This document shows, piece after piece, positions 30,262 to 41,205 of a DNA stretch of 64,000 nt; the stretch's first letter is position 1, and every line of letters begins with the position of its first letter. This DNA comes from Phaeotremella fagi. Its lineage: Eukaryota; Basidiomycota; Tremellomycetes; Tremellales; Phaeotremellaceae. The position numbers and the translations under genes are program-made. The DNA is taken from NCBI GenBank assembly GCA_001599715.1, contig BCHU01000007.1:1369586-1433585 (forward strand), in the 5' to 3' direction. Under the pieces are notes generated by a model. It was not told the origin of the DNA and did not search any database. It saw only the letters and a program-made list of their open reading frames with translations.

Positions 30262-30984
30262 TCAAGTAGCAGATAACCCACTGGCATTGATCAAATCACC
30301 CTTCTCAGCTGCTAAGGCTTCACGAGCTTTCTCCTCTGTACATCCGGTTTGAGCGACGACTAGTTTAACATCCTCGTCGTCGATTTTAACGTCACCTGTT
30401 GGAGCTGCTGGTTTGGATGAGTCTTCGAGTTCAGGAGCGCTGGGGGTTTAAGTGGGCGATAGATTGAATTCGAATTAAAAGGGTTGATTGATGAAAGGAG
30501 GTAAAGCTCATCAGTAAAACGCCTTGACCATAAACACGCCCACTCACTCGTCACCAACTAAATCTTCAAGACTCTTTGGGACACCATCCTTAAAACCACC
30601 TTGAGAATGAGCAGCCTGAGCAGCTTGAGTACTAGCAGCCAATTGTTGTTGAGCGTTGAGTTGAGCTTGAGATCCAGGATCTTCCACTTTAGCTTCACCG
30701 AAGACAATGTAACAATCACTGTTGGGTGCCTTGTAAACCTCTGGATTGGAGACGACCAACAAAACGTTCTTTGGTCTTCTGAGGGTTACTCTTTGGATTC
30801 CGGGAACTCTTTTTAGACCGAGTCCCTCGAGAGCTTTACGGGCTTTACGTTCTGGTTTGGATTGGATCTCGATGGTATCTGTTGGATCTGAGGCGTGGAT
30901 GTGACCAGAGTGATCGTGACCTTCGTGATCGTGGTCATGGTCGTGTTCGTCGTGGTCGTGGATGTGAAGGTTCTCGATGGACAT
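30262..30984 (-). CDS. EGD2: Nascent polypeptide-associated complex subunit alpha
   Basis: Ribosome-associated chaperone subunit that binds emerging nascent chains with NAC beta and limits mistargeting to the ER. Two exons (30984-30548 and 30439-30262). The NAC domain is recognised by [39 protein letters not shown] and [13 protein letters not shown]. The carboxy-terminal UBA domain is [35 protein letters not shown]. Unusually, residues 5-30 form a His/Asp-rich stretch ([20 protein letters not shown]), not usual in NAC alpha. It would be able to bind divalent metal ions, which is inference from composition. Confidence 0.95.
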
Positions 30985-31297
30985 GGTGGGGGTTGGTGAT
31001 GAATATTTGGAGTAAGAAAGTAAAGAAAAGAGAAGAAAAGGGAGGAATAAGAGATGTTCGTTGAGGAGGAGTTTAGGGTGACATGGGGGAGGTTAATTAC
31101 ACGTCATTAAATGGAAGTGAAACTTATATCTACACCCCACTTAAGATGTTCGGTTTATATGACGATAAGATCACCACTCAGCACCATTCTACACCGAGAA
31201 AACGTTGATTTTTTAGATTGATATTCTCCGTCTTTCGTCTTTCATAGACAACAACATCTTCATCTCACCCCCACCACCACAACCACAACCACCCCCC

Positions 31298-33029
31298 ATG
31301 TCCTCCTTCTTCTCCTCCAAAGCCAAATCAGCGTCCTCCTCGTCCTCCTCGATCAACAAATTGAACGAGGCAGCAGTCCCAGCTGGTCCTGTAACCCATG
31401 AGATCCTAGTTGAACCAGCTTCTGAAGCTTCGATCAAGAAGAAATGGGAATACAACCAAGCTCAACTCGGGATGATCAAGGATTTGAAGGAGGTAAGTTT
31501 GGAGTGTAATGCTGGAATCTCGAGCCAAGAACTTCTATCGGCATGATCCGGAGGAGGTTGAAGCTTTTGGGGAAGATCAATGACTAAGAGACATCTCACT
31601 GACTCACTTCTTCAGTACACCAAAACCCTTGCTCTACCCACCACAGACCCGTACTACCCATGGGAACAACGTTTCCTAAATGATCCAGGTTGTCATCCAA
31701 GATTCATGAGAGCTGCCAAATGGAAATTCGAGGATGGTAAAAAAAGGATCAAGGGGACGATGGAATGGAGAAGGGAATATAAACCGGAACTGTTGAAACC
31801 TGGTGAAATAGGTGTTGAAGCTGAAACTGGGAAAATGTGTGTTTCTCCAAGTGTAAAGTGAAAATTGGATGGACTCGCTGATGTTGGTTTTTTAGGGTTC
31901 TTACTGGATTCGATTCTGATGCTAGACCTATTCTTTATATGCGTCCAGGGAGGGAGAACACTGAACAATCTCCACGTCAAATTCAACATCTCATTTATGT
32001 CTTGTATGTGAGAATGTGATGATGAAGTGAATAATTACTGATTCACCCTCTAGAGAACGTGCGATCGATCTCATGCCACCAGGACAAGAACAAGTGGCTA
32101 TCATCGTTGATGTAAGTGGATACACTGGTCAAATGCTCACACTACCAGTTCCAATCTGCAACCTCTCAATCAAATCCATCGATCGGAACAGCAAGAAAAG
32201 TTTTGAACATTTTGCAAAACCATTATGTCGAGCGTGAGTTGTGGGAATCAAGTTGATTGAATACCAACTCATGCTTTTTAGGTATGGGTCGAGCAGTCGT
32301 AGTCAGAGTCCCATGGTGGGTCAACGCGTTTTTCACGGGTATAGGACCGTTCTTGGATCCAGTCACGAAGGACAAGGTTAGCTCGAGCGATCTTGGTGAA
32401 TCATCGTTAAAGCTGATCATCGTTAGATGAAATTTAACCCCAACTTGACCGAATTCGTTCCACTTACTCATCTCGATAAAGAATTCGGTGGTAATTACAA
32501 CTTCGAATTTGATTATAAAACTTATTGGGATACTCTAACCAAGTAAGTCGTTTACGCTGTCGTTCCATCCACTTTCATTAATCAGAGTTTTAGCTTTTGT
32601 CATATTGTATGTAATCCTCAATCAACTCCATGAACCCAACTGATACTATTTCACATTTAGGCCCCAGACGGTGGACGTCTTGATAAAGATGGGAAACCAT
32701 GTGTACCACCACTAGGAAACGGTGCCAAAGCAGCTTACGAAGGTATCCTCCCACATCCAGAAGCAGTCACTTCAGGCCACACCACTCAAGCTGAAAACAC
32801 ACCATCAGTGACACCACCTAACGGCGAGTCCGTCGCTGCAGCTGCAGTTGCAGTTGCAGAACCCACAACTGGAACTGAAGGTATCGAGAATGGAATGGCT
32901 GAATTGGGGGTTAAAGCTGAACCACCGACTTTGGAGACTGAACCAGGTCCACCAGTTTCTGAAGCGGTGTTTGATCATCCACCATCGAATGAGGAGAAGG
33001 AGGTTGCTAGACAATCAATTGAGGGTTAA
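31298..33029 (+). CDS. Sec14-like phosphatidylinositol transfer protein (CRAL-TRIO)
   Basis: Lipid-transfer protein of the Sec14 superfamily that moves PI/PC between membranes and supports PI4P-dependent trafficking. About nine exons. The CRAL-TRIO N-terminal helices contain DPGCHPRFMRAAKWKFEDGK and KGTMEWRREYKPELL. The lipid-binding domain has VLTGFDSDARPILYMRPGRE, VAIIVD, SIGTARKVLNILQNHYVER, MGRAVVVRVPWWVNAFFTGI and FLDPVTKDK, then FNPNLTEFVPLTHLDKEFGG. A 13-nt microexon (32594-32606) encodes FCHI before APDGGRLDKDG. The carboxy tail (about 100 residues) is low-complexity, rich in A, P, E and V. The start is at the first ATG, in a serine-rich leader. Confidence 0.9.
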
Positions 33030-33120
33030 GACTTAGAACGGGTTTGATAGTAGATTTATAGTTTTTTCTCTCATTTAATGCAATACATGATTACTTCATT
33101 ATCACCTCTTGTGTTATGAC

Positions 33121-33853
33121 CTATTGACCCAACTTCTTAGCTTCAACAATCTCCAAACGTTCCCTCTCAACCTCCTTTTTCTTCTGAGCAGAGAGTTTGC
33201 GTAACTACCCAAGAGTCAGTCTCAAAAACAGTCCCCAAACAACACCACTTACCCTCTGTCGTCTCCCTTTCCCCCTCTTCCCCTCGTTCCCAATGACAAC
33301 ATCAACCCCCAACTCCCTCTTCCTCTGAAGTCCAGATTCAAGTTTAGCCTTCTCACGTTTCTTATCTCTTTTACGCATACCCCCTGCCATACGTGATTTC
33401 AGGAGGGAACCGTAAGTTGCGTGGAAGGTTGGTAGCGATGATGATGGGATCTATGGGGTGTTAAATAGAGCTTGGAAGGACGACTTACTCTGGTGGAAAA
33501 CTTGGTCTTTTCTTGGGTACAGCGTAGTAGGATTTCTTTCTCTTCGTCATCGATTTCCATGGATGATTCCGATTCGTCGAATGTATCTATCATTTGTTTC
33601 GTTAGTACAGGTCGAAACTCCAATCCACGATTTTCTCAAATCGATTCCCAATCGGTAAAACTGAAGTCCAACCAGCTCTTGACCCCCACTTACATCGTTT
33701 ATGCGTTAACCATATCGAAGAACTCGAAGAACTTGTAAAACAATTCTCGAGTTTGGTAAGGAACTATCAAATGTCATGTCAGGTTGAAAAAAAAAGTGAT
33801 TTTCATCAGTTTGGTCGACTTACCTCCTCTGGTGAAACTAATTCTTGGGGCAT
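33121..33853 (-). CDS. SRP14: Signal recognition particle subunit SRP14
   Basis: Alu-domain SRP subunit that, with SRP9 or its fungal counterpart, causes elongation arrest during ER targeting. Five exons. Exon 1 is MPQELVSPEE, then FLTKLENCFTSSSSSSIWLT, HKR. An intron of about 115 nt with a perfect TACTAAC branch site joins to YTFDESESSMEIDDEEKEIL and LRCTQEKTKFST. Next come IPSSSLPTFHATYGSLLKSR and MAGGMRKRDKKREK, which align with the conserved FQMAYSNLLRANMDGLKKRD of animal SRP14. The carboxy-terminal 60 residues are a basic extension. Stop at 33121-33123. The exon joins are my reconstruction and keep the frame throughout. Confidence 0.85.
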
Positions 33854-34079
33854 GGTGATTTCCCCTGCTTCTTATTATATCTATACCCCTCTTTGGTTTC
33901 TAACTCGACCTTTTCCAACTGGTTTGGATGTATATCTGATATTCGTTCGATTGGATGGATGGATGTATTTCCTCGAAATTGAATGAATCGCGCGACCAAC
34001 CCAACACCACACTTGGAAATTAGTACTTATTCGGCGATATTCTTCTCAACTCCAATCTTACAACCACGACTACACACCG

Positions 34080-35404
34080 ATGTCAGCGATCTCCAAGAAA
34101 CTCAAATTCAAAGGCGACAAACCTAAGAAGAAGAAACGATCGCATAGAGAATTGAACGATGGGGACGGGAACGGTGATCTGGCTAGTTTGGCAGCTGCTG
34201 ATCCTAGGGGTTTGTCTCTCTTTCTTAAGCAATTGAAGATAATGTAATTGACTCAACGACTCAGGCTGGATCTTCCCTTCTGAGATAAACGAAATTTCAG
34301 GTCCAAGTTATATCCTACTCCCAACGAGTCCAATCAGTTGTTTAGCAGTATGTCCCCCTTTCCCTCATTAACCTTGACCCAAACTGAAAAGATGAACTTA
34401 GTGGGACCCCCAACGTCAAAGAGTTTACGCTGCACCCATCGACCTGCCCCAATCTCCAGAGGGGTTTGAGGAACTTACGAAATCGGAGATTCTGGTTAGT
34501 GTCGAACCGGGGGACGTTAATCATGTTTGGGTCATTTCGAGGTTGTCTGGGAGTGAGGGGGTCGTTAGTTTGAGGAGTAGTAGGTGGGTTAGATTTCGTT
34601 TTGGCTGCTGGGTGGGAATGCGAACAATCTTCTATCAGTCGTGAGGTTGATGTCATCAGAAGAACGTTTGACATCTGGTGCGATCTTGCGACAAAATGAT
34701 TCATCACGTATACCAATATCTCTTGTCTCTTTCCTCCTTCCCCTATGTCCAACCAACTCCCCACTAACACCCTACAGCGGTACATTCCTAACAGCAACCC
34801 CCTCCGGAGTCCTAACAGCGACCACCCCCTCTCGAGGACCACTCGAATCCCTAACCCCCCTCCTAACGAAACCAGAAACAAATCTCTTCCCCTATCTAAC
34901 CCTTCGAACCCAATCAGAAAAACTCATCTCAACCTCCCAACCTGAACCCAACGGGAAAATCGAGTTACGAGCTGACGCAGAGGACGACGGTGAAGAGACG
35001 AGATTGATTATTAAATGTCAAAAGGAGTTTGTTTATAAGGTTAGGATTCAGGCGTTGATTGAGAAGAATGGTGGGGAGGGGAGTAGTAGTAGTTCAGCTT
35101 TGAAGAGACGGTTGGAGGGTGGTCCTGCTATTGGATCTATTGAGGATGAGGTTCAGAGGAAGTGGGTATTGGTTCGGTTTTAGTACTGGTGATCACTGAC
35201 TCGCTCTCGCTTTTAGCAAACAATCTCAAACATGGGGTTCAGGTCGGAGTGTCGTTTCTGAAAACGATCGTAAAGAACTTAAAAAGGCTAGGAAGGAGGG
35301 TAGGATCGTTGAAGCCATGTTGGATAGACGGGCGGCTTTGAAGAGGTAAGCGAGTCATTTGGGGCAGGACTAATGATACTTCCAGTGATCGATATGCTAA
35401 ATAG
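34080..35404 (+). CDS. FRG1-like family protein
   Basis: FRG1-type protein, an actin-bundling and nucleolar/spliceosome-associated family with a fascin-like beta-trefoil. Several exons. It starts MSAISKKLKFKGDKPKKKKR, a basic nuclear/nucleolar-type leader, then GWIFPSEINEISGPSYILLP. The trefoil part has RVYAAPIDLP, VNHVWVISRL, GTFLTATPSGVLTATTPSRG and KIELRADAEDDGEETRLIIK. The carboxy terminus NDRKELKKARKEGRIVEAML, DRRAALKSDRYAK, matches the invariant FRG1 tail. Stop at 35402-35404. The biological role in fungi is not settled. Confidence 0.88.
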
Positions 35405-35486
35405 GAAGGAATGGCTTCGTATAGCACATTATCCATGAAGGTTTTAATTTTACTTTGTTATGACGTTCTGCTCTTCAAACTCCCGC

Positions 35487-36556
35487 CTAATCCTTATCAA
35501 CCGGATTCCAAGTGATAGAACCTTCTGAACCTTTATCTAAACCGTCCAACCCCTCCATATCCTCTTTATCCAATTCGAAATCGTATATCTGAGTATTAGA
35601 AAGTATCCGACCAGAAGTAACGGATTTAGGTAGAGGGATATATCCCTTTTGTAAACTCCATCTCAGTAGGATTTGTGCAGGTTCTTTATCGTGTTTTTCA
35701 CAGATTTTCAATAAAACCGGATCCTGATAGAGTTTCTTGTCTCCTCTCGCGATAGGTGAATATGCTTGTAGCAGGATTCCATGTTTTTCGCAGTATTCGA
35801 CAATGGGTTTTTGTTGACACCATGGATGAAGTTCTATTTGGTTGATAGCTGGGATTGGGTGGGGTAGATTTTCAAGATGTTTCACGCCGCTAAGTTATTT
35901 ATAATCAGCATCTAGTCAATGCTTAGAAGAGTTACATACAAATTCGATACACCGATATCTTTAATCCAACCTTCTTTCTGAGCTTCAGCCAGGGCTTTCC
36001 AATTGTTAGCTCGACCAGTATCACCACCCCAAGGAGCGTGGATCAACATCAAATCGATATATTTTGATTCTGATTCGGATTGATCAATCTTCTTCAATGA
36101 TTTCCTTAGTTCTTTGAGAACGTTTTCGGAGGGGTGGGCTTGGTGTGTTGACATGTATTTTGTGGTTAGGAAGATTTCTGCTCGGGGAGTTTTGGTATTG
36201 GATATGGCTTGTCCGACGACTTTGGTCTGTCAGTACTGTCTAGACGCTCGACTTACTTTGTTCATTGTGGTAGGCTTGGGCGCTGTCAACTGGATACCGT
36301 TAGTTTTATACTTAGCGCTGTCGGAGGATGACTTACCATGCCTGTATCCAACTTTGATAGCTTCTTTCACAGCCTCCTCGCATTCATCTCCACGAGCTTT
36401 GTATACCCCAAACCCAAGTCTTGGGATGGAAGCTCCACTTGGAAGTTTGACTGTAGACTGGAGAGTGAGTGACATGTCTTGTGAGTCTGAAGTTGTTGGT
36501 TGTTGTGAAGAGAAATCTTCTGTCTGGGTTGATAATTTATAGAGACGATTCATCAT
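35487..36556 (-). CDS. Aldo/keto reductase (AKR3/5-type)
   Basis: NADPH-dependent reductase of aldehydes and ketones, soluble TIM barrel, about five exons. The catalytic tetrad is visible as Asp and Tyr in DSAQAYHNE, Lys in FLTTKYM and His in LMLIHAPWG. LPSGASIPRLGFGVYKARG is the amino-terminal strand, NQIELHPWCQQ the substrate loop, and IPLPKSVTSGRI the cofactor-binding segment. It ends TWNPVDKD. The ATG at 36556 gives a 27-residue serine/threonine-rich extension; the inner ATG (MSLTLQST, 36475) is also possible and would give the usual family start. Confidence 0.88.
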
Positions 36557-36849
36557 CGTGTCTCACCTCCACCGCCGAGGTGGCAATGGTAAGTAAGTGG
36601 CTTTTGGATCTAGGTTCAGTTTAACATTTTCTGATAACCTGAGAGGGTAACAGGATGGTGATCGAAGCTTAGTGTTATTTATAGCTACAATCATCAAGTT
36701 TTCAGAGAAGAGCAGCGTGGAAACTACATTCTCCGAGGTGACACAGAATTGGGAGCTTGCATTTCTCAAGAATTGCACTCGAAACCTCGATACGCATCAT
36801 CATACATGTCATAAATACCATACTGGAGCACCCCAAATACACTTCTCAT

Positions 36850-37657
36850 TCACGGAGTCGTATAAGCGTTACAACATTTACTAGTCGAAACAGATTCTGC
36901 AATCGTCGTTAGTCGGGTTTTGATATCCGTAACCATTAGTACGCTACTTACTCTCATTGTTCATGGTCCCACAATCAACATTTCTGAATGCAGCGTAGTA
37001 GTCTGAATCTGAGCCTATGGAAGTCTGCTGACGATTGGATGAATATTTCAAATAGGAACAGTATTGTTGGGAAATTGAGTATCCAATCCAATCGCAGTCT
37101 AAAATCTGGTAAGTAAAGAACTCCATGAGTTGATTTTGTGGTTAGATGCAAGAACGCACTGGATTGAGATTGACATCGCTGTAAACACGTTTGGACATCG
37201 ATATAATCTTGATCCTGAGAGATCTGATAGGACATCAGTCATCGTTCAAAAGCAAAGATCAGATACTTACAATCACGAAACCCCCGTTTGGTGCATAACC
37301 ACTATACTCAGCGAACAATCCATTAGTAAAACTCCCAGAAGTACTACAACTAGGATAAGGACTCCCCGAAACCCTAGATTTCGGTACGAGACTTCGTAAA
37401 TTCCTCTGACGGATGATTTCCTCTTTTCTAGTCTGACGCGATTGGATGGATCGAGATGGTGGTGGATGCTGCAGGACGTCTTGTGGATTTGGTGGGATTA
37501 GGGATTTACGTTCGATGGAGGTGTCGGGTCTGGGCGGGAGATAGGTTGGTGTGTCTCTTTTAGGGTTTAGATGGGTGATTCCGTTTTTGGACTCTATTTT
37601 TAGGGAGGATACTAGGTAAGGGAGGGTAAGTAGATATGTTAGAATGTGTATAAGCAT
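36850..37657 (-). CDS. Secreted cysteine-containing protein (WSC-like pattern)
   Basis: Four exons (37657-37271, 37223-37160, 37098-36952, 36896-36850) give 214 aa with the frame kept. Residues 1-18 (MLIHILTYLLTLPYLVSS) are a signal peptide. A proline-rich basic linker follows, then CSTSGSFTNGLFAEYSGYAP, DVQTCLQRCQ, NCDWIGYSISQQYCSYLKY and a closing KCCNAY. The pattern CLxxC near the middle resembles WSC domains of cell-wall and sensor proteins, but it is not a full match. Probably secreted or wall-attached. No membrane anchor is visible, and the linker shows possible dibasic processing sites. Confidence 0.68.
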
Positions 37658-38198
37658 CTTTCTAGGTGTTTCAATGAGATATCATTCTCTAAAAAGAACC
37701 TACAGGTCTTTATCGTCCGTTCAAATGGTTACCACAAACACCACCTGCCACTTGACTCGCCACTTGCTGAAAAAGGTTTCAATTCGATTTTGCGGTCTTT
37801 GGGTTTCAGCCAGAGGTCACTAGTAACACCACATCCCTGTTCAAAAACTTACTCTCAGATAGAGCCATTTAGCCCACCAGAAATCAGATCGACGTACGTA
37901 CACTTCAATGCAGAACGTCCTCGGCTTCTTCCAATTTCTGATCTCATTGGAATATTTTTCATTACCAATTGGAATTTGCCGCGATACTGAGTGTTTGGCC
38001 TTCGTTGGGGGTTACGATTTACTTCGACCATGGCCTTCGATGATTTAGGCTAGCTTTCGATGTCTTCGTTGCTATCCTATCCTTTCCGACGTCGTTCAAT
38101 ACTTGCGAAACTCCTCAGTTTCTCTCCTTTCCCCTTCTCACTTTCCCACCAAATTCACCACCAAATCTCGAATCTTTCTATCAATCCTTGAAATCATC
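37658..38198. other. Divergent intergenic region
   Basis: 540 bases between the secreted-protein start (minus) and the first plus-strand family B gene. Nothing coding is supported. The last 70 bases are a CT-rich leader. Confidence 0.4.
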
Positions 38199-38744
38199 AT
38201 GCGCAGCATCTCAGAAGTTTATTCTCTTGTTGAGGAACCTCTTCTAGAACTTATTTCTTCTCGTCATGATTCATCCACAGCCAATTGGGCGGTCAAGAAG
38301 ATCAGCTGTGTGCTCTCCGCACTCCCCGAGAAAGAGTGGACCGAGGTTATATCCACAGTCAATCGAGCTGGTTGGTGTTCTTTAGAGAGTGAGATCGACA
38401 AAGACAACGTCAATATCCAGATACGTGGTTATCCAAACGCGATCGATATCACAAAGTTCGTCCAAGGTCCTGAAGGAATTGAAGACACGGTTGATTACAT
38501 TGTTTTCACCACCATCTTCAATAACTATGATCACATACGCTACGCAGATACTCAAGATCAATACAACGCCGCCAGTTATATCTACGATCAAATCCGAAGC
38601 CGCTGCTGCAACCAGGTGATGGAGCGGTTAGCTGGAAACCTTGAGATTAAAATGCGGCAGTCCTGGGAACCCTATCATGTTATCGCTCACGTAGAACAAT
38701 GCTCGGTTGGTACTATTGTAATGACTGATGTGGTCAAACAATGA
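38199..38744 (+). CDS. Family B protein, two diverged modules
   Basis: Single exon, 181 aa from MRSISEVYSLVEEPLLELIS. Module 1 is NWAVKKISCVLSALPEKEWT, then VNIQIRGYPNAIDITKFVQG. Module 2 is YNAASYIYDQIRSRCCNQVM, then VIAHVEQCSVGTIVMTDV. The helix, W, strand, strand, xDIT order is that of family B. GPEG follows the first module as in the 24.1 kb and 27.8 kb proteins. The pair with the gene at 39989 is closest in layout (both use EEW in module 1). No signal peptide. Function unknown. Confidence 0.68.
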   Translation: MRSISEVYSLVEEPLLELISSRHDSSTANWAVKKISCVLSALPEKEWTEVISTVNRAGWCSLESEIDKDNVNIQIRGYPNAIDITKFVQGPEGIEDTVDYIVFTTIFNNYDHIRYADTQDQYNAASYIYDQIRSRCCNQVMERLAGNLEIKMRQSWEPYHVIAHVEQCSVGTIVMTDVVKQ

Positions 38745-39294
38745 TGATGATGATGTTATCGAGCCGAAGGTATGCTGTGGTCGGTGTGGGAGGACTAGAC
38801 GGTCAGGGGGTAGGCAGAAGTTGATATAGTTTTCATCACTTTTATACTGTGGCAAGAAATTTCCGTATTTTACATGCATGAAAACATGTTCAGTACCTAC
38901 GTTAACAGTATCACTCAATTTCAGCAGCATGAGCACAGCGTTCTGTTACCACATATCTGTTTGAACTCATGATGGCTCCACGATTTCTCTTACAACGGCG
39001 GTTCATGAAAAGATAATCTAGCGGTTAAGGCTCAGTGAGAATACTGAGCTCGTGCACCTTACAGGAACGCTGGAGCTGGGAACGCAGGTACAAGGGCATA
39101 GTGTTCTCCTAAGTGTATTCCTCCGCTCATGTCTATGTTTTAATCCTTTGTGCTACTTTCTTTTGTCTGTTGTCTTACAATAAAACTGTGTGACGTACAG
39201 TACGTATCCAATTCCAGAGCAATTCTCGTTTTTCGCCACCACCAACCTGAAATTTAATAAATTCCAACGACAACACAGTCAACCAAAGGTAAAG
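38745..39294. other. Intergenic with GGCTCCAC element
   Basis: 549 bases with no supported gene. GGCTCCAC at 38974-38981 resembles the elements at 40889, 42881 and 60906. A stretch near 39010-39060 has a loose tRNA look but was rejected. Confidence 0.4.
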
Positions 39295-39714
39295 ATGTCC
39301 GAAACCTTCACCTATCCCATCACCCGAGCGTCGCTCATCGAAAATCATATCGCAACAGCCCTCAAGACAAGCCAATTAGTTGGTGAAGTCGAGAAAGCTA
39401 CAGATAAGATTTGGAACCAGATCGTAATGCTAAGTAAATGCTCTACCCCAGAGACAATACAGAACCTTGCACTCGATGCACAAAGCGTCAAGCCTAAATG
39501 GGAGGTCAGGGTGACCAAGAATGAGAGTGTAGAAGAGGGTAAAAAAGGTAGACTTGTGGTTCACATGACAAAGTGTACTGTCTCCAAAGTAGACATCTCA
39601 GAATACGAACGCAGAGGCTGGAATATATCCAATGATGTCTCAGACATCTATGATCAATCTTCTGAGAAGAACACTGTCCAAGGCGGGTTCGAGAACACTG
39701 GTGGATGTCAATGA
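39295..39714 (+). CDS. Family B protein, single module
   Basis: Single exon, 139 aa, starting MSETFTYPITRASLIENHIA. One module: TDKIWNQIVMLSKCSTPETI, then WEVRVTKNESVEEGKKGRLV, VHMTKCTVSKVDISEYE. A short variable tail ends GGFENTGGCQ. It is closest to the gene at 43221 (both have ALxxSxL, KWEV.VTK, EEG, VVHMT and VDISE), although three other family genes lie between them. The frame is open further upstream, but the ATG at 39295 is where the paralog starts. Confidence 0.7.
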   Translation: MSETFTYPITRASLIENHIATALKTSQLVGEVEKATDKIWNQIVMLSKCSTPETIQNLALDAQSVKPKWEVRVTKNESVEEGKKGRLVVHMTKCTVSKVDISEYERRGWNISNDVSDIYDQSSEKNTVQGGFENTGGCQ

Positions 39715-39848
39715 TTGTGTTGGGTTCAAAGGGAGTTGACGTAGTTGACATCAAGGTGCATACTTTGTCATGAAAAACCTTTGTACTGTTTGTGGCACTG
39801 ACGACTGCAGCACAAATATGTACACTTTTGAGCTATCCATTGTGGGAT

Positions 39849-39871
39849 CTCCTTTGAGATGAGTCTTCCAA
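39849..39871 (+). promoter_or_regulatory. Shared family B/C upstream element, plus-strand copy
   Basis: CTCCTTTGAGATGA followed by GTCTTCCAA, about 120-140 bp before the ATG at 39989. In gene orientation it is the same arrangement as at 29531-29574 (CACCTTTGATAGGTG, GTCTTCCAA), although the genes are 10 kb apart on opposite strands. Confidence 0.5.
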
Positions 39872-39988
39872 TCCAAGATATCGTTTTTGACATTTCTCAG
39901 TGGAATTTCTCTCGTCTTTCCTTATTTCCACTCCTATAACATACTCGCCACCCACTTCAAATTCCAATTCAAATCTAATAAATCCATC

Positions 39989-40561
39989 ATGCCCGCTACA
40001 GAAGCCTACGATACGATCAAAACACAGCTAGAAAAAGACTTCTCCTCCGATCCTGATAGTTGGCTTGGGAGAAAATCAGTCTGGGCGGTCAACGAGGTCA
40101 TGAAAGGTCTTTCTAGTCTCTCCAATGAGGAGTGGTCGAAGTTGGCCGAAACCACCAAAGAATTGGGATGGTATGAACATCAAGGTCATGACTATCGTCG
40201 TCCGGTCCTCCACATCCCTAGTTGTTCAAAAACCATCGACCTATACAATGCTCTCTGTTCTATAACCGAGGAAAACAGAAAATTTATAAACACAATCCAT
40301 TCTGCTGTTGATGAAACTTCATCTTACATCAGTTTTACTGACCCTGTTTACTATGTGTATGATCGTATCTATGATTCACTGATAAAGTTCGGTGGTGATC
40401 AACTTATACTTCAGCTGTCACAAGACCCCAACTTCTCCGTTAGTATCGAAGAATGTGAATTTTCTGGTGGAGAGAGGGGCGCTGGGGCAAAGATCATAGG
40501 CTGTTCGATTGACTCGATCGATCTCAGATATTTCTATCATAGGGGTTTGGAAGGTGTATAA
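39989..40561 (+). CDS. Family B protein, two modules
   Basis: Single exon, 190 aa, starting MPATEAYDTIKTQLEKDF. Module 1 is SVWAVNEVMKGLSSLSNEEW, LAETTKELGWYEHQ, VLHIPSCSKTIDLYN. Module 2 is DPVYYVYDRIYDSL, FSVSIEECEFSGGERG, AKIIGCSIDSIDLRYFY. Each module ends in C-S-x-x-I-D-L, the local version of CxVxxVDIS. No signal peptide or membrane segment. The intergenic region on its 3' side (40562-41205) carries promoter elements of the next gene. Confidence 0.7.
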   Translation: MPATEAYDTIKTQLEKDFSSDPDSWLGRKSVWAVNEVMKGLSSLSNEEWSKLAETTKELGWYEHQGHDYRRPVLHIPSCSKTIDLYNALCSITEENRKFINTIHSAVDETSSYISFTDPVYYVYDRIYDSLIKFGGDQLILQLSQDPNFSVSIEECEFSGGERGAGAKIIGCSIDSIDLRYFYHRGLEGV

Positions 40562-40886
40562 AGATTGGTGAATACGAGTAGACAACGCGCGTGGGAGGTT
40601 ATTTTGTCTCATTTTGTAGTTGATTGATGAAGATTGATAAAGTTTAGTAGAGCAGCACATTGACAATCTACCACAAGCAAAAGGTCTGTTACGACAAACA
40701 AGCGCGATGCTATGATTGCTATGGATGAAATTTGTCTTTCTCCCTGTACCTCGACAAGTTTGCACCACCTCAGTGGAAAGCTTTGTGCGTCTTGGTTTGT
40801 GTCTTTTACTCGCAAATATCTATTTTAACATTGCTTGCAGAGCTCTGTTCTGTCCTGATGAAACGGTGCGCCACTATCCTTTCACA

Positions 40887-41096
40887 GTGGCTCCACAGTT
40901 TACTCTGACATGCGTGACCTCTTTTTTTGTCTTTGCCTTCGAAGGATCCACCATTTCCTGACGTGTTAGGTCTGAATATCACCTTTGATAGTTGCTCCAC
41001 AATTTCATCAACCACAAATGAGCAACATGCCTTCTTTTCATTTATCCCTCTTCATTTATCGGTCTTTGTTTGCAATGACACGGTGACATATTTATA
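40887..41096 (+). promoter_or_regulatory. Promoter of the 41.2 kb family B gene
   Basis: It contains GTGGCTCCACAGTTTACTCT plus GACATG (40887-40912), CACCTTTGATAG with TTGCTCCACAAT (40980-41003) and a TATA-like ATATTTATA (41088-41096). The first two elements recur almost unchanged at 42879-42904 and 42918-42943, so these promoters are duplicated together with the genes. Confidence 0.55.
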
Positions 41097-41205
41097 CCCC
41101 CAGTTTTTAACTCTCTCTCTCTCTCTTCATTCCACTTTCGCCATCAACCAAATCTTAATCTCAACTCCAACTTCACAACTTATTTCAATTTCCAAATACA
41201 ATACC

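Noticed and set aside
39008..39060. Possible tRNA (CTAGCGGTTAAGGC followed by an inverted repeat)
   Set aside because: No B box (GGTTCRANNCC), no 7-bp acceptor stem and no fitting anticodon arm could be drawn.
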